Source: Hyphomicrobiales bacterium
GTDB taxonomy: Bacteria; Pseudomonadota; Alphaproteobacteria; Rhizobiales; Beijerinckiaceae
Reading direction: 5' to 3'
Assembly: GCA_900473415.1 (NCBI GenBank)
Contig: UCLR01000005.1
Span: 1 to 64,000, forward strand
Length of the DNA: 64,000 nt
Under the pieces are notes generated by a model that was given only the letters and a program-made list of their open reading frames with translations, was not told the DNA's origin and did no database searches. The position numbers and the translations under genes were made by a program. Each line of letters begins with the position of its first letter. Within the stretch, counting starts at the first letter, position 1. Below, in pieces: positions 17,829-26,867 of this stretch.

Positions 17829-19367
17829 ATGGCAAAGCACATCATCCTCGGTGGCGCCCTTGCGGTCGCCATCGCCCTGGGAGGGGTTCAAACAGCGCTG
17901 GCCCAGCGAAAGGGCGGCGATATCGTCATCGGCATAAGCCAGGCGCCGCCTTCGCTCGATGCGCAGATCACATCGGCGCAGGCGGCGCGCAATATCACGC
18001 TTCATATCTTCGAGACGCTCTACGCCCGCGACGAGAACGCCAAGCCGGTGCCGGAGCTGGCGGAGGGGGTAACGGTGTCGCCGGATGGGAAAACCTACGT
18101 CTTTCCAATCCGCAAGGACGTGACCTTCCACAACGGCAAGAAGCTCGATGCCGGTGACGTTGCCGCCTCGCTCGAGCGCTACCGCAAGATCGGGGCCTCG
18201 CCGGCGCTCGTCTCCGCGATCGACACGATCAAGGCGAGCGGCGACTACGAGGTCACGGTTACGCTGAAGCAGGCGCAGTCCACCTTCCTCGATAATCTCT
18301 CGTCGCCGCGCGCGCCGATCGCGATCTATCCCGCGAGCGAGGCTGCCAAGGACGCCGGCAAGATCGAGATCATCGGGACTGGGCCGTACAAGTTCGTCGA
18401 GTACAGGCCGGACAGCCACGTCAAGCTCACGCGCTATGACGGCTATTCGCCCAATCCGAAGGCGACCGGCCGCGACGGTTTCGCCGGCAAGAAGGAAGCT
18501 TATCTCGACACCGTCACCTTCCGCTTCATGCCGGAAGGCGGCGCGCGTTCGGCGGCGCTCGAAGCCGGGCAGATCCAGTTCAACGAGACGGTCGATGGGC
18601 CTACCGCCAAGCGGCTCGGCACCGACAACCGTTTCACGATCCACAAGGTGATGCCGTTCGGCCTGCAGGTGATCAAGTTCAACCAGGCGCAGCCGCCGGC
18701 CAATGACGTGAATTTCCGGCTCGCCGTCCAGGCGGCTCTCGACATGGAGGAGATCATGGCGATCTCCTATGCCGACATCTACCAGATGGATCCGAGCTGG
18801 CTCTATCCCGGTGCCGCCTTCTACTCGGCGGTTGGCAGCGAGAAGTACAACAAGGCCGATCTGAAGCTCGCCAAGGAGCTCCTCGGCAAGTCCTCCTACA
18901 AGGGCGGCAAGGTCACCTTCATCGTCGACAATTTGCGCGCCAATGTGGATACCGCGACGGTGGTGCAGCAGCGCCTCAAGGATATCGGCATCGAAGTCGA
19001 CCTCGCCGTGGCGGATTGGCCCACCGTCTCGAAGATCGGCTTCACGCCGACCGGCTGGACCTTCTGGACCCACGGCTTCGGCATCGAGCCCTATGAGGGG
19101 CCGGGCTCGGTGATGGCGCCCTGGGTGAACGGCCTTTCCCAGCAGGCGAAGGATCCCGAGATCGACCGCATCGCGGCCGCCTTCAACGCCGAGATGGACG
19201 AAGGCAAGCGCAAGGCGCTCTACGACGCCTTCCAGAAGCATATGTACGACGCGGCCGTTGCCATGAAGGCGGGCAATTACGGGGTCTTCCAGGCTTCCAC
19301 GGCCAAGCTCAAGAACTTCAAACCCTATCGCATCCCGCGCATGTGGGGTGTCTGGCTGGAGCCCTGA
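17829..19367 (+). CDS. Periplasmic substrate-binding protein, ABC transporter (SBP family 5)
   Basis: 512 residues. The signal peptide MAKHIILGGALAVAIALGGVQTALAQ is cleaved at about residue 26. Family features include LAEGVTVSPDGKTYVFPIRKDVTFHNGK, DAGDVAASLERY and IIGTGPYKFVEY. It is more distant from the two binding proteins at 11061 and 12806 than they are from each other, which fits a different ligand. GGGGAGAAG precedes the ATG. Second gene of the GntR-controlled operon, 39 bases after the deacylase gene. Confidence 0.88.
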   Translation: MAKHIILGGALAVAIALGGVQTALAQRKGGDIVIGISQAPPSLDAQITSAQAARNITLHIFETLYARDENAKPVPELAEGVTVSPDGKTYVFPIRKDVTFHNGKKLDAGDVAASLERYRKIGASPALVSAIDTIKASGDYEVTVTLKQAQSTFLDNLSSPRAPIAIYPASEAAKDAGKIEIIGTGPYKFVEYRPDSHVKLTRYDGYSPNPKATGRDGFAGKKEAYLDTVTFRFMPEGGARSAALEAGQIQFNETVDGPTAKRLGTDNRFTIHKVMPFGLQVIKFNQAQPPANDVNFRLAVQAALDMEEIMAISYADIYQMDPSWLYPGAAFYSAVGSEKYNKADLKLAKELLGKSSYKGGKVTFIVDNLRANVDTATVVQQRLKDIGIEVDLAVADWPTVSKIGFTPTGWTFWTHGFGIEPYEGPGSVMAPWVNGLSQQAKDPEIDRIAAAFNAEMDEGKRKALYDAFQKHMYDAAVAMKAGNYGVFQASTAKLKNFKPYRIPRMWGVWLEP

Positions 19368-19446
19368 TCTCGCATAGCTGAACCCGGCCCGCGGTCCTCC
19401 GCAGGCCGGGTGGCGCCGCAGCTGCCATCACTCGACGAGGAGCGGC

Positions 19447-20391
19447 ATGGGCCATTTCCTGATCCGCCGGCTCGCGGGCGCCTTTGTCGTGCTCGTGCTG
19501 GTGTCGCTGATGTCCTTCGCGTTGATCTGGCTCGTGCCGGGCGATCCGGCGGCAGCCTTTCTCGACGCCTCGGCAACGCCCCAGCAGCTTGCCGCGCTGC
19601 GCAGCGCGCTCGGGCTCGATCTGTCGCTGCCGCAGCAGATGTTGGGCTGGTATGGGCGGATCCTGAGCGGGGACCTCGGTCAGTCGATCCTGCTCAACCG
19701 CTCCGTTACGGCCGCCCTGGTCGAACGCCTTCCGGTGACGCTGTCGCTGGCGGCTCTGGCGCTCGCCTTCGCCGTGGCCTGCGGGGTCACCGCCGGCATC
19801 GTCGCCGCCGTCAATCACAATCGCTGGCCTGATCAGGCCGTCATGACGACGGCCTTGCTCGGCCTCTCCGTGCCGGACTTCTGGCTCGGCCTCGTCATGG
19901 TGCTGGTCTTCGCTGTGTCTCTTGGCTGGCTGCCCAGCGGCGGCTTCACGCCCTTTCTGCAATCCCCGACGGAGTGGCTGCGCGGCATGATCCTGCCCGC
20001 GCTGACGCTGGGATTGGTCCAGGTCGGATTCATCGCCCGCATGGCGCGGGCTTCGATGCTGGACACGCTCGGCCAGGATTACGTCCGGACCGCCGACGCA
20101 AAGGGGCTGGCGAAGCTCCGGGTCGTCCTGCGGCATGCGCTGCCGAACGCGATGATCCCGATCCTCACCGTCATCGGCATCGTCTCGGGGGCGCTGCTTG
20201 GCGGCGCCGTCATCGTCGAGCAGGTCTTTTCTATCCCCGGGATCGGCCGCCTGATCGTCGGCGCCATCGCTTCGCGCGACTTTCCCGTGCTGCAGGGCGG
20301 GCTGCTCTTCCTCGCGGTGGTCTATCTCGCGATCAATCTCATGGTGGACATCCTCTATGCCGTGGTCGATCCGCGGGTGAGGCTGGCCTGA
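19447..20391 (+). CDS. ABC transporter permease (DppB type)
   Basis: 314 residues with six predicted membrane segments, the family N-terminus (MGHFLIRRLAGAFVVLVLVS, LIWLVPGDPAAAFL) and coupling loop DYVRTADAKGLAKLRVVL. GAGGAG lies seven bases before ATG 19447. The next gene starts in the last base of its stop codon (TGATG). It forms a heteromeric import channel with the following permease for the binding protein at 17829. Confidence 0.9.
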   Translation: MGHFLIRRLAGAFVVLVLVSLMSFALIWLVPGDPAAAFLDASATPQQLAALRSALGLDLSLPQQMLGWYGRILSGDLGQSILLNRSVTAALVERLPVTLSLAALALAFAVACGVTAGIVAAVNHNRWPDQAVMTTALLGLSVPDFWLGLVMVLVFAVSLGWLPSGGFTPFLQSPTEWLRGMILPALTLGLVQVGFIARMARASMLDTLGQDYVRTADAKGLAKLRVVLRHALPNAMIPILTVIGIVSGALLGGAVIVEQVFSIPGIGRLIVGAIASRDFPVLQGGLLFLAVVYLAINLMVDILYAVVDPRVRLA

Positions 20392-21239
20392 TGCGGGGTC
20401 CGCCGCTCGTCGGCCGCGCCGTCTGGCGGCGGCTGCTGCGCAACCGCTCTTTCGTGATCGGGGCCGTGCTGGTGCTCGCCATGGTCGCTGTCGCGCTCTC
20501 GGCCGATCTGCTCTCGCCCTTCGACCCGCTGCGTAGCAATGTCCGCGCCCGGCTCGTCGCGCCGGACGCCCTGCACTGGTTCGGCACGGATCATTTCGGC
20601 CGCGACATCCTCTCGCGCGTGATGGCCGGGGCGCGGATTTCGCTGGTCATCGGTGCCTTCACGGTGCTGCTGGCGGGCGTCGCCGGCACCCTGAGCGGGG
20701 CGATCGCCGGCTTCTTCTACCACCTCGACCAGCCGATCATGCGGGTGATGGATGCACTGATGGCGTTCCCGTCGATCGTACTGGCCATGGTCGTCTCCGC
20801 GGTGCTCGGTGCCTCGCTCTCCAATGTCGTGATTGCGCTCGCCATCGCGACGACGCCGCACACCGCCCGCATCGTGCGCGCCTCGGTGCTGCTCGAAAAG
20901 GAGCAGGAATACGTCGCTGCAGCGCGTTCGATCGGCGTCGGCGAGATGGCCATCCTGTTCAAGCATGTGCTGCGTAACGCCGCCGGCCCTCTGATCGTGC
21001 GGCTGACCTATGTCTTCGCTATCGCCGTGCTGGCGGAGGCCGCGCTCTCCTTCGTCGGCGCCGGCCCGCCGCCGCCGGCCGTTTCCTTCGGCTCGATCAT
21101 CGCCCAGGGCCGCGACTTCATGCGCGAGGCCCCCTGGATCACGGTGTTTCCGGGTCTCGCGATCATCATCTGCGTGCTCGGCCTCAACCTTCTCGGTGAT
21201 GGCCTGCGCGACGTCCTCGACCCCCGCCTGAAATTCTGA
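20391..21239 (+). CDS. ABC transporter permease (DppC type)
   Basis: 282 residues from ATG 20391, which shares its A with the stop of the preceding permease. One leading membrane segment (FVIGAVLVLAMVAVALSADLL), then WFGTDHFGRDILSRVMAGAR and five further segments, with coupling loop EYVAAARSIGVGEMAIL. No ATPase gene follows. The next gene is a metallopeptidase, so ATP hydrolysis must come from elsewhere, for example the DppDF-type pair at 6787-8786. Confidence 0.9.
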   Translation: MRGPPLVGRAVWRRLLRNRSFVIGAVLVLAMVAVALSADLLSPFDPLRSNVRARLVAPDALHWFGTDHFGRDILSRVMAGARISLVIGAFTVLLAGVAGTLSGAIAGFFYHLDQPIMRVMDALMAFPSIVLAMVVSAVLGASLSNVVIALAIATTPHTARIVRASVLLEKEQEYVAAARSIGVGEMAILFKHVLRNAAGPLIVRLTYVFAIAVLAEAALSFVGAGPPPPAVSFGSIIAQGRDFMREAPWITVFPGLAIIICVLGLNLLGDGLRDVLDPRLKF

Positions 21240-21255
21240 CCGCCGGAGCCCGCCG

Positions 21256-22743
21256 ATGAAGCGCATCCTGATCGCCGACTGCAAGCAGGAGATCTCCTCC
21301 TTCAATCCGCTGCCGTCGCAGTACGAGAATTTCCTGATCCGGCACGGCGAGGGTCTCTACGACCAGCGCGGCAAGAACCAGGAGCTCGGCGGCGCGCTCG
21401 CGGTCTTCGAGGCGCGGCCCGATATCGAGGTGGTGCCGACGATCTGCGCGCGCGCCGGCAGCGCCGGGCTGCTCTCGGCGGAGGGATGGAAGAAGCTCTC
21501 GGAGGAGATCCTGGCCGCCATCTTCGCCCGGCTCGATGGGATCGACGGCATCTATGTCTCACTGCACGGCGCGATGGGCGCCGATGGCGAGCTCGATCCG
21601 GAAGGCTATCTGCTGGAGAAGCTGCGCGAGCGCGTCGGCCCCGACATGCCGATCGTCATCTCGCTGGACCTGCACGGCATCCTGACCGATCGCATGCTGC
21701 GCAATGTCGACGGGTTCGCGATCTATTGGACCTATCCGCATGTCGACTTCGCCGATACCGGGCGCCGTGCCGCCGAACTGCTGCTGAAGCTGATGGACGG
21801 CGGCGCGAGGCCGGTCGCGGCCCGCGTCGTCATTCCGGCGCTCGTGCGCGGCGACGAGCTCATCACCAAGACCGGCTGTTATGGCGACCTCCTCGCGGAA
21901 TGCCGCCGGCTGGAGGAGGAGGGCAGGGCGCTGGCAGCCGGCATCATGATCGGCAACCCCTTCACCGACGTGCCGGAACTCTGCTCACAGGTGCTCGTCC
22001 TCACCGACGGCGACAGGGAGACGGCCGAGCGCGAAGCCACGCGGCTCGCGCTGGAATTCTGGCCGCTGCGCTTCCGCATGCAGGGCAAGCTCGTGCCGCT
22101 CGACCGGGCCATTGGCCAGGCGCGCAGCATCGATGGTCCAGTGATCTTCACCGATGCGGCGGACGCGACCTCGTCGGGCGCCTCTGGCGACAGCAATGCG
22201 ATCCTCGCCGCGCTGCGCGAGGCTGGCTACGGCAAGCGCGTGCTGGCCCAGATCGTCGATGCGCCGGCGGCTGCCGCGGCGCATAAGGCTGGTGTGGGCG
22301 CGACCGTCTCGGTGACGCTCGGCGGCTCGATTGATCCCGCCCGCTTCCCGCCGATGCCAGTGACCGCGACGGTGAAGCTGCTCTCCGACGGCGAAGCCTT
22401 TCTCGAGACGATGAAGGCGCCGCTCAAGGCAGGCCCCACCGCGGTGCTGAGCTGGGACAACGTCGCCGTCGTCGTGATGAGCCAGTCGGTCAGCCTGTTC
22501 GACCGGGCGATGTATTACGCCAACGGGCTCGACCCGACCGATTTTGACCTGATCGTGGTGAAGTCGCCCCATACCGAATTCCACATGTACGACCAGTGGT
22601 GTGCGCGGAATTTCAACATCGACGCGCCGGGGGCGACCTCCGCCAATCTGAAGAGCCTCGGCCACACCATCTGTGCCCGCCCCGCCTATCCGCTCGACGA
22701 GAACGTGACCTTCGCGCCTCGCGCAGCGATCTACGAACTGTGA
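21256..22743 (+). CDS. M81 family metallopeptidase (MlrC-like)
   Basis: 495 residues. The N-terminal half carries the zinc site: D138 and H140 in SLDLHG and H162 in WTYPHVDFADTG, the same spacing as the zinc ligands reported for MlrC of microcystin breakdown. The C-terminal half is the MlrC C-terminal domain with DNVAVVVMSQSVSLFD. No signal peptide, so it is cytoplasmic. Family members hydrolyse small peptides or amide bonds and often lie beside dipeptide-type transporters, as here. It is expected to cleave the imported compound. Confidence 0.88.
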   Translation: MKRILIADCKQEISSFNPLPSQYENFLIRHGEGLYDQRGKNQELGGALAVFEARPDIEVVPTICARAGSAGLLSAEGWKKLSEEILAAIFARLDGIDGIYVSLHGAMGADGELDPEGYLLEKLRERVGPDMPIVISLDLHGILTDRMLRNVDGFAIYWTYPHVDFADTGRRAAELLLKLMDGGARPVAARVVIPALVRGDELITKTGCYGDLLAECRRLEEEGRALAAGIMIGNPFTDVPELCSQVLVLTDGDRETAEREATRLALEFWPLRFRMQGKLVPLDRAIGQARSIDGPVIFTDAADATSSGASGDSNAILAALREAGYGKRVLAQIVDAPAAAAAHKAGVGATVSVTLGGSIDPARFPPMPVTATVKLLSDGEAFLETMKAPLKAGPTAVLSWDNVAVVVMSQSVSLFDRAMYYANGLDPTDFDLIVVKSPHTEFHMYDQWCARNFNIDAPGATSANLKSLGHTICARPAYPLDENVTFAPRAAIYEL

Positions 22744-22754
22744 GGAGCTAGCCC

Positions 22755-23933
22755 GTGCCGAAGATCGAGGCCGTCGATTTCTTCTATCTCGCCATGCCCG
22801 TGGTCACCGACGAGGCAGATGGCAGCCAGGACGCGCTGCTGGTGCGGGTTGCCGCCGGCGGCCATGTCGGCTGGGGGGAATGCGAGGCGGCGCCGCTGCC
22901 TTCCATCGCCGCCTTCATCTGTCCGATGTCGCATGGCGTCTGCCGCCCCGTGGCGGATTCGGTGCTTGGAGAGGTGCTGGAGAGCCCCGAGGATATCGCC
23001 CGCATCGCCGCCGCCGTCGCCTACAACTCGATGGATCTGCTGCAGGCGCCGCACACCTTCTCCGGTGTCGAGATGGCCCTGTGGGATATTCTCGGAAAGA
23101 TGCGCTCGGAGCCGGTCTGGCGTCTGCTGGGCTATAGCAAGAGCCATCCCAAGACGCCCTATGCCTCCGTCCTGTTCGGCGACACGCCGCAGGAGACGCT
23201 GGAGCGTGCCCGTGACGCCAGGAGACGCAGCTTCCGGGCTGCGAAGTTCGGCTGGGGGCCGATCGGTCGCGGCAGTGTCGAGGCGGACGCCGAGCATTTC
23301 GTCGCGGCGCGGGAGGGGCTTGGGCCGGACGGAATCCTGCTGGTCGACACCGGACAGATCTTCATCGAGGACGTCGATCGCGCGGCGGCGCGGCTTCCGG
23401 CGATGGAGAAGGCGGATGTCCGCTGGTTCGAGGAGCCTTTCCATGCCAGCGCGCTCGAAGCCTATGGCGCTCTCGCCAAACGTAGTTCCAAGGTTCGTCT
23501 CGCAGGCGGCGAGGGCGCCCATAACGAACACATGGCGAAGCAGCTCATCGACTATGGCGGCATCGGCTATGTCCAGATCGATTGCGGCCGGATCGGCGGT
23601 ATCGGCCCGTCAAAGGCAGTGGCGGACTATGCGGTGGCCAAGGGCGTGACCTTCGTCAACCACACCTTCACCTCGCATCTTGCGCTGTCGGCCTCGCTGC
23701 AGCCCTATGCTGGCCTGGCCGATCACGAGATCTGCGAATTTCCGGCGATGCCGAAGCCGCTCGCGACGGCCATTGCGGCGAACCATCTGGTGCCGGATGC
23801 AAAGGGGCAGGTGGCAGCGCCGGATGCGCCGGGCTTGGGCATCGACGTCGCGACCACCGCGCTCCGGGGCTATCTCCAGCAGGTTGAAATTTCGGTTGCA
23901 GGCAAGCGGCTCTATAGCACTCCCGCGCTGTGA
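22755..23933 (+). CDS. Mandelate racemase/muconate lactonizing enzyme family protein (enolase superfamily)
   Basis: 392 residues from GTG 22755, with GAGGAG eleven bases upstream and only 11 bases after the M81 gene. TIM-barrel features: Lys in AAKFGWGPIGRG, metal acids in LVDTGQ, WFEEPF and GGEGA, and the barrel-end His in NHTFTSHLALS. It is related in motif layout to the enzyme at 14730 but has a different C-terminal acid/base region, so it may catalyse another step on the same pathway. Last gene of the GntR-controlled operon. Confidence 0.85.
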   Translation: MPKIEAVDFFYLAMPVVTDEADGSQDALLVRVAAGGHVGWGECEAAPLPSIAAFICPMSHGVCRPVADSVLGEVLESPEDIARIAAAVAYNSMDLLQAPHTFSGVEMALWDILGKMRSEPVWRLLGYSKSHPKTPYASVLFGDTPQETLERARDARRRSFRAAKFGWGPIGRGSVEADAEHFVAAREGLGPDGILLVDTGQIFIEDVDRAAARLPAMEKADVRWFEEPFHASALEAYGALAKRSSKVRLAGGEGAHNEHMAKQLIDYGGIGYVQIDCGRIGGIGPSKAVADYAVAKGVTFVNHTFTSHLALSASLQPYAGLADHEICEFPAMPKPLATAIAANHLVPDAKGQVAAPDAPGLGIDVATTALRGYLQQVEISVAGKRLYSTPAL

Positions 23934-24288
23934 AACGCCGCGAGCACGGCCGTGCTGACGAGCGGCAATGCCGCCTCGGGCGTCGGTATGTGATCCGTCT
24001 CGCCTAAGACGCTTGCCGGCTAAGCAGACTCCGAAGGCGCGGCCGCCGTTGCGGCTATCGCGCGCTACAGGCGACTTTGCTGCTGAGCCGGATCGGCATT
24101 CTTGGTGAGCGGGCAGTCTCTCACAGGTGGTCTCGGAAGGCCGTGATGGTGTGGCAAACACCTATGTAAAATCAGTATTTGAGATGGTGCATTTATGCGC
24201 TACCGCTAGTCGAAAGGCTAAGCCGGTGGCAACGTCGCGAGTCGACGCGACCCGGCGTGCGACGCAGGCCCTGCAAGGGAGGTGAGCG
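23934..24288. other. Intergenic region between the catabolic operon and the cbb3 oxidase operon
   Basis: 355 bases without a supportable gene. AGCAC/GTGCT at 23943-23956 may form a weak hairpin after the enolase-superfamily gene. GTCGCG (24234-24239) and CGCGAC (24246-24251) form an inverted repeat about 40 bases before ccoN. An AT-richer stretch at 24160-24200 is the likeliest promoter area. I found no good FNR/FixK box (TTGAT...ATCAA). Confidence 0.35.
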
Positions 24289-25950
24289 ATGATTGCGACA
24301 CTCACGGTTGCGGAGCGCCAGAGCGCGATAGCCCTGTCGATGCTGGTCGCGTTCTTCGGATTGATCATGATGATCGCCGGCAGCGGCGATGTGCTGGGCG
24401 TCCACGGCGTGATCGTCCTTCTCTTCGGGCTTGGGTTTCTCGGCCTGGTCATGTCGAAGTATTTCGAGCCGGAGCCGCCGCAGGAGCGCCTGACGCGCTA
24501 TTACGACGATCCCACCAAGGTCGGCATCGTGCTGTCGCTGGGCTGGGCGGTGGTCGGCATGTTCTTCGGCGTCTGGGTCGCCGCGCTGCTGGCCTGGCCG
24601 GATCTCACCCTGGATGCCGGTTGGGCGAGCTTCGGCCGCATCCGGCCGGTCCACACCTCTGGCGTGATCTTCGGCTTCGGCGGCAACGCGCTGATCGCGA
24701 CCTCCTTCCACGTCCTGCAGCGGACCACGCGGGCGCGCCTTCCCGATCAGGTGACCCCCTGGTTCGTGCTCATCGGCTACAACCTGTTCTGTGTGATCGC
24801 GGCCAGCGGCTACCTGATGGGCGTGACGCAGTCGAAGGAATACGCCGAGCCGGAATGGTATGCCGATCTCTGGCTGGTCGTGGTCTGGGTCACTTACTTC
24901 CTGCTCTATCTGCGCACGCTGCAGCGGCGCAAGGAGCCGCATATCTACGTCGCCAACTGGTACTACATGGCCTTCATCCTGGTCGTGGCGGTGCTGCACA
25001 TCGTCAATAACCTGGCCGTGCCGATCTCCTTCGGCAGCGCCAAGAGCTACTCGCTGTTCTCGGGCGTCCAGGATGCGATGACGCAGTGGTGGTACGGCCA
25101 CAACGCGGTCGCCTTCTTCCTGACCGCCGGCTTTCTCGGGATGCTGTACTACTACCTGCCCAAGCGGGCCGGTCGCCCGATCTTCTCCTACCGGCTGTCG
25201 ATCATCAGCTTCTGGGGCATCACCTTCATGTATATGTGGGCGGGCTCGCACCACCTGCATTATACGGCGCTGCCGCAATGGGTGCAGACGCTCGGCATGA
25301 CCTTCTCGGTCGTGCTGCTGGTGCCGTCCTGGGCCTCCGCCGGCAACGCCCTCGCGACCCTCAACGGCGCCTGGGACAAGGTGCGCGACGACGCGACCCT
25401 GCGCTTCATGATGGTCGCCGCGGTGTTCTACGGACTCTCGACCTTCGAGGGCTCGTTCATGGCGATCCGGGCCGTCAATTCGCTCTCGCACTACACCGAC
25501 TGGACGGTCGGCCACGTCCATGCCGGCGCGCTCGGCTGGGTGGCGATGATCACCTTCGGCTCGCTCTACGCACTGGTGCCGTGGATGTGGAAGGTCGAGC
25601 GGATTTATTCGCCCAAGCTGGTCGAGGTCCATTTCTGGCTCGCCCTGTCGGGGACCATCATCTACGTCTTCGCGATGTGGAACTCGGGCATCATCCAGGG
25701 CCTGATGTGGCGCACCTATAACGACAGCGGAACGCTCGCCTTTTCCTTCATCGAAAGCGTCGTCGCGATGCGTCCCTACTACATCGCGCGCACCGTCGGC
25801 GGCTCGCTGTTCCTGCTCGGCGCGATCGTGGCTGCCTACAATGTCTGGATGACGATCCGCATGGCACGGTTGCGCGGTGTCACGGAAACCGGCGGGACCG
25901 ACGAGCCGGTCCTGCCGGGTGCCGGCGCTGCGCTGCAGCCGGGGGAGTGA
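24289..25950 (+). CDS. ccoN: cbb3-type cytochrome c oxidase subunit I
   Basis: 553 residues, the catalytic heme-copper subunit that reduces oxygen at low concentration and pumps protons. About 14 membrane segments. Heme and copper ligands are in RPVHTSG (about residue 122), WYGHNAVAF, AGSHHLHYTAL and VGHVHAGALGW. GGGAGGTGAGCG precedes the ATG. An N-terminal extension of about 60 residues with two membrane segments is present before the conserved core. First gene of the ccoNOQP cluster. Confidence 0.95.
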   Translation: MIATLTVAERQSAIALSMLVAFFGLIMMIAGSGDVLGVHGVIVLLFGLGFLGLVMSKYFEPEPPQERLTRYYDDPTKVGIVLSLGWAVVGMFFGVWVAALLAWPDLTLDAGWASFGRIRPVHTSGVIFGFGGNALIATSFHVLQRTTRARLPDQVTPWFVLIGYNLFCVIAASGYLMGVTQSKEYAEPEWYADLWLVVVWVTYFLLYLRTLQRRKEPHIYVANWYYMAFILVVAVLHIVNNLAVPISFGSAKSYSLFSGVQDAMTQWWYGHNAVAFFLTAGFLGMLYYYLPKRAGRPIFSYRLSIISFWGITFMYMWAGSHHLHYTALPQWVQTLGMTFSVVLLVPSWASAGNALATLNGAWDKVRDDATLRFMMVAAVFYGLSTFEGSFMAIRAVNSLSHYTDWTVGHVHAGALGWVAMITFGSLYALVPWMWKVERIYSPKLVEVHFWLALSGTIIYVFAMWNSGIIQGLMWRTYNDSGTLAFSFIESVVAMRPYYIARTVGGSLFLLGAIVAAYNVWMTIRMARLRGVTETGGTDEPVLPGAGAALQPGE

Positions 25951-25954
25951 GACG

Positions 25955-26689
25955 ATGCGCGAGTTCTTTCATCGCAAGCTCGAACGCAACGCCATCGGCT
26001 TCGTTCTCGCCATCATCCTGGTTTCAGGCATCGGCGGCTTCGTCGAGATCGCTCCGCTCTTCACCATCCATGAGACGGTCGAGGACGCCCCGGACATGCG
26101 GGTCTACACGCCGCTCGAACTGGCCGGGCGGAATATCTATACCCGCGAGGGCTGCTATGCCTGCCACAGCCAGATGATCCGGACGTTGCGAGACGAGGTC
26201 GAGCGCTACGGGCCGTATTCGCTGGCCGTCGAGTCGAAATATGATCACCCGATGCTGTGGGGCTCGAAGCGTACCGGCCCCGATATCGCCCGACTCGGCG
26301 GCAAGTATTCTGACGCTTGGCATGTCGCGCATCTGATCAATCCACGCGATGTCGTGCCGCAGTCGGTGATGCCGAAATATGGCTGGCTGATGCGCAACGA
26401 GCTGAAGACGGACGATCTCGGCAAGCATCTGGCCGCGCAACGCGCCGTCGGCGTGCCCTATACGGACGCAATGATCGCCAATGCGAGCGCCGACGCCTAT
26501 GGTCAGGCGAGCCCTGACAGCCCTTATGCGAGCGGGCTCAGCGAGCGCTACGGCGAGGCCACGAACGTGCGCGCCTTCGACGGCGAGCCCGGTCGCCTGA
26601 CCGAGATGGATGCGGTGGTCGCTTATCTTCAGATCCTTGGCCGCCTGACCGACGCTGCGCATCGCCAGGCTGCGGCGGCAGGGAAGTGA
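25955..26689 (+). CDS. ccoO: cbb3-type cytochrome c oxidase subunit II (monoheme cytochrome c)
   Basis: 244 residues from ATG 25955, four bases after ccoN. One N-terminal membrane anchor (IGFVLAIILVSGIGGFVEIAPLF), then a periplasmic c-type cytochrome domain with CYACH at residues 67-71 and a Met ligand probably in QSVMPKYGWL. It passes electrons from CcoP to CcoN. Confidence 0.95.
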   Translation: MREFFHRKLERNAIGFVLAIILVSGIGGFVEIAPLFTIHETVEDAPDMRVYTPLELAGRNIYTREGCYACHSQMIRTLRDEVERYGPYSLAVESKYDHPMLWGSKRTGPDIARLGGKYSDAWHVAHLINPRDVVPQSVMPKYGWLMRNELKTDDLGKHLAAQRAVGVPYTDAMIANASADAYGQASPDSPYASGLSERYGEATNVRAFDGEPGRLTEMDAVVAYLQILGRLTDAAHRQAAAAGK

Positions 26690-26693
26690 TGCG

Positions 26694-26864
26694 ATGGACG
26701 TCGATCACAATTCGCTGGTCGGCTTCGCCAAGAGCTGGGGGCTCTTCTACCTCATGCTGCTGGCGATTGGCGTGGTGATCTACGCACTGTGGCCGTCGAA
26801 CCGGAAGCGCTTCGACCGGGCCAAGAAGAGCATTTTCGACAAAGACGACAGGCCGGGGGACTGA
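26694..26864 (+). CDS. ccoQ: cbb3-type oxidase small subunit
   Basis: 56 residues in one membrane segment (LFYLMLLAIGVVIYALW) with a charged C-terminal tail ending DDRPGD. FDRAKKSIF matches the usual CcoQ pattern after the helix. It lies exactly between ccoO and ccoP, with four and three bases between genes. It stabilises the oxidase complex. Confidence 0.9.
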   Translation: MDVDHNSLVGFAKSWGLFYLMLLAIGVVIYALWPSNRKRFDRAKKSIFDKDDRPGD

Positions 26865-26867
26865 GCG

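Noticed and set aside
17256-19241. A 661-codon antisense frame across the deacylase and binding-protein genes
   Set aside because: It spans the junction of two well-supported genes in the opposite direction and shows no recognisable motif or ribosome-binding site.
23934-24288. FNR/FixK box upstream of ccoN
   Set aside because: I looked for TTGAT-N4-ATCAA and relaxed forms and found none that was convincing; TTTGAGATGG at about 24177 lacks a matching second half.
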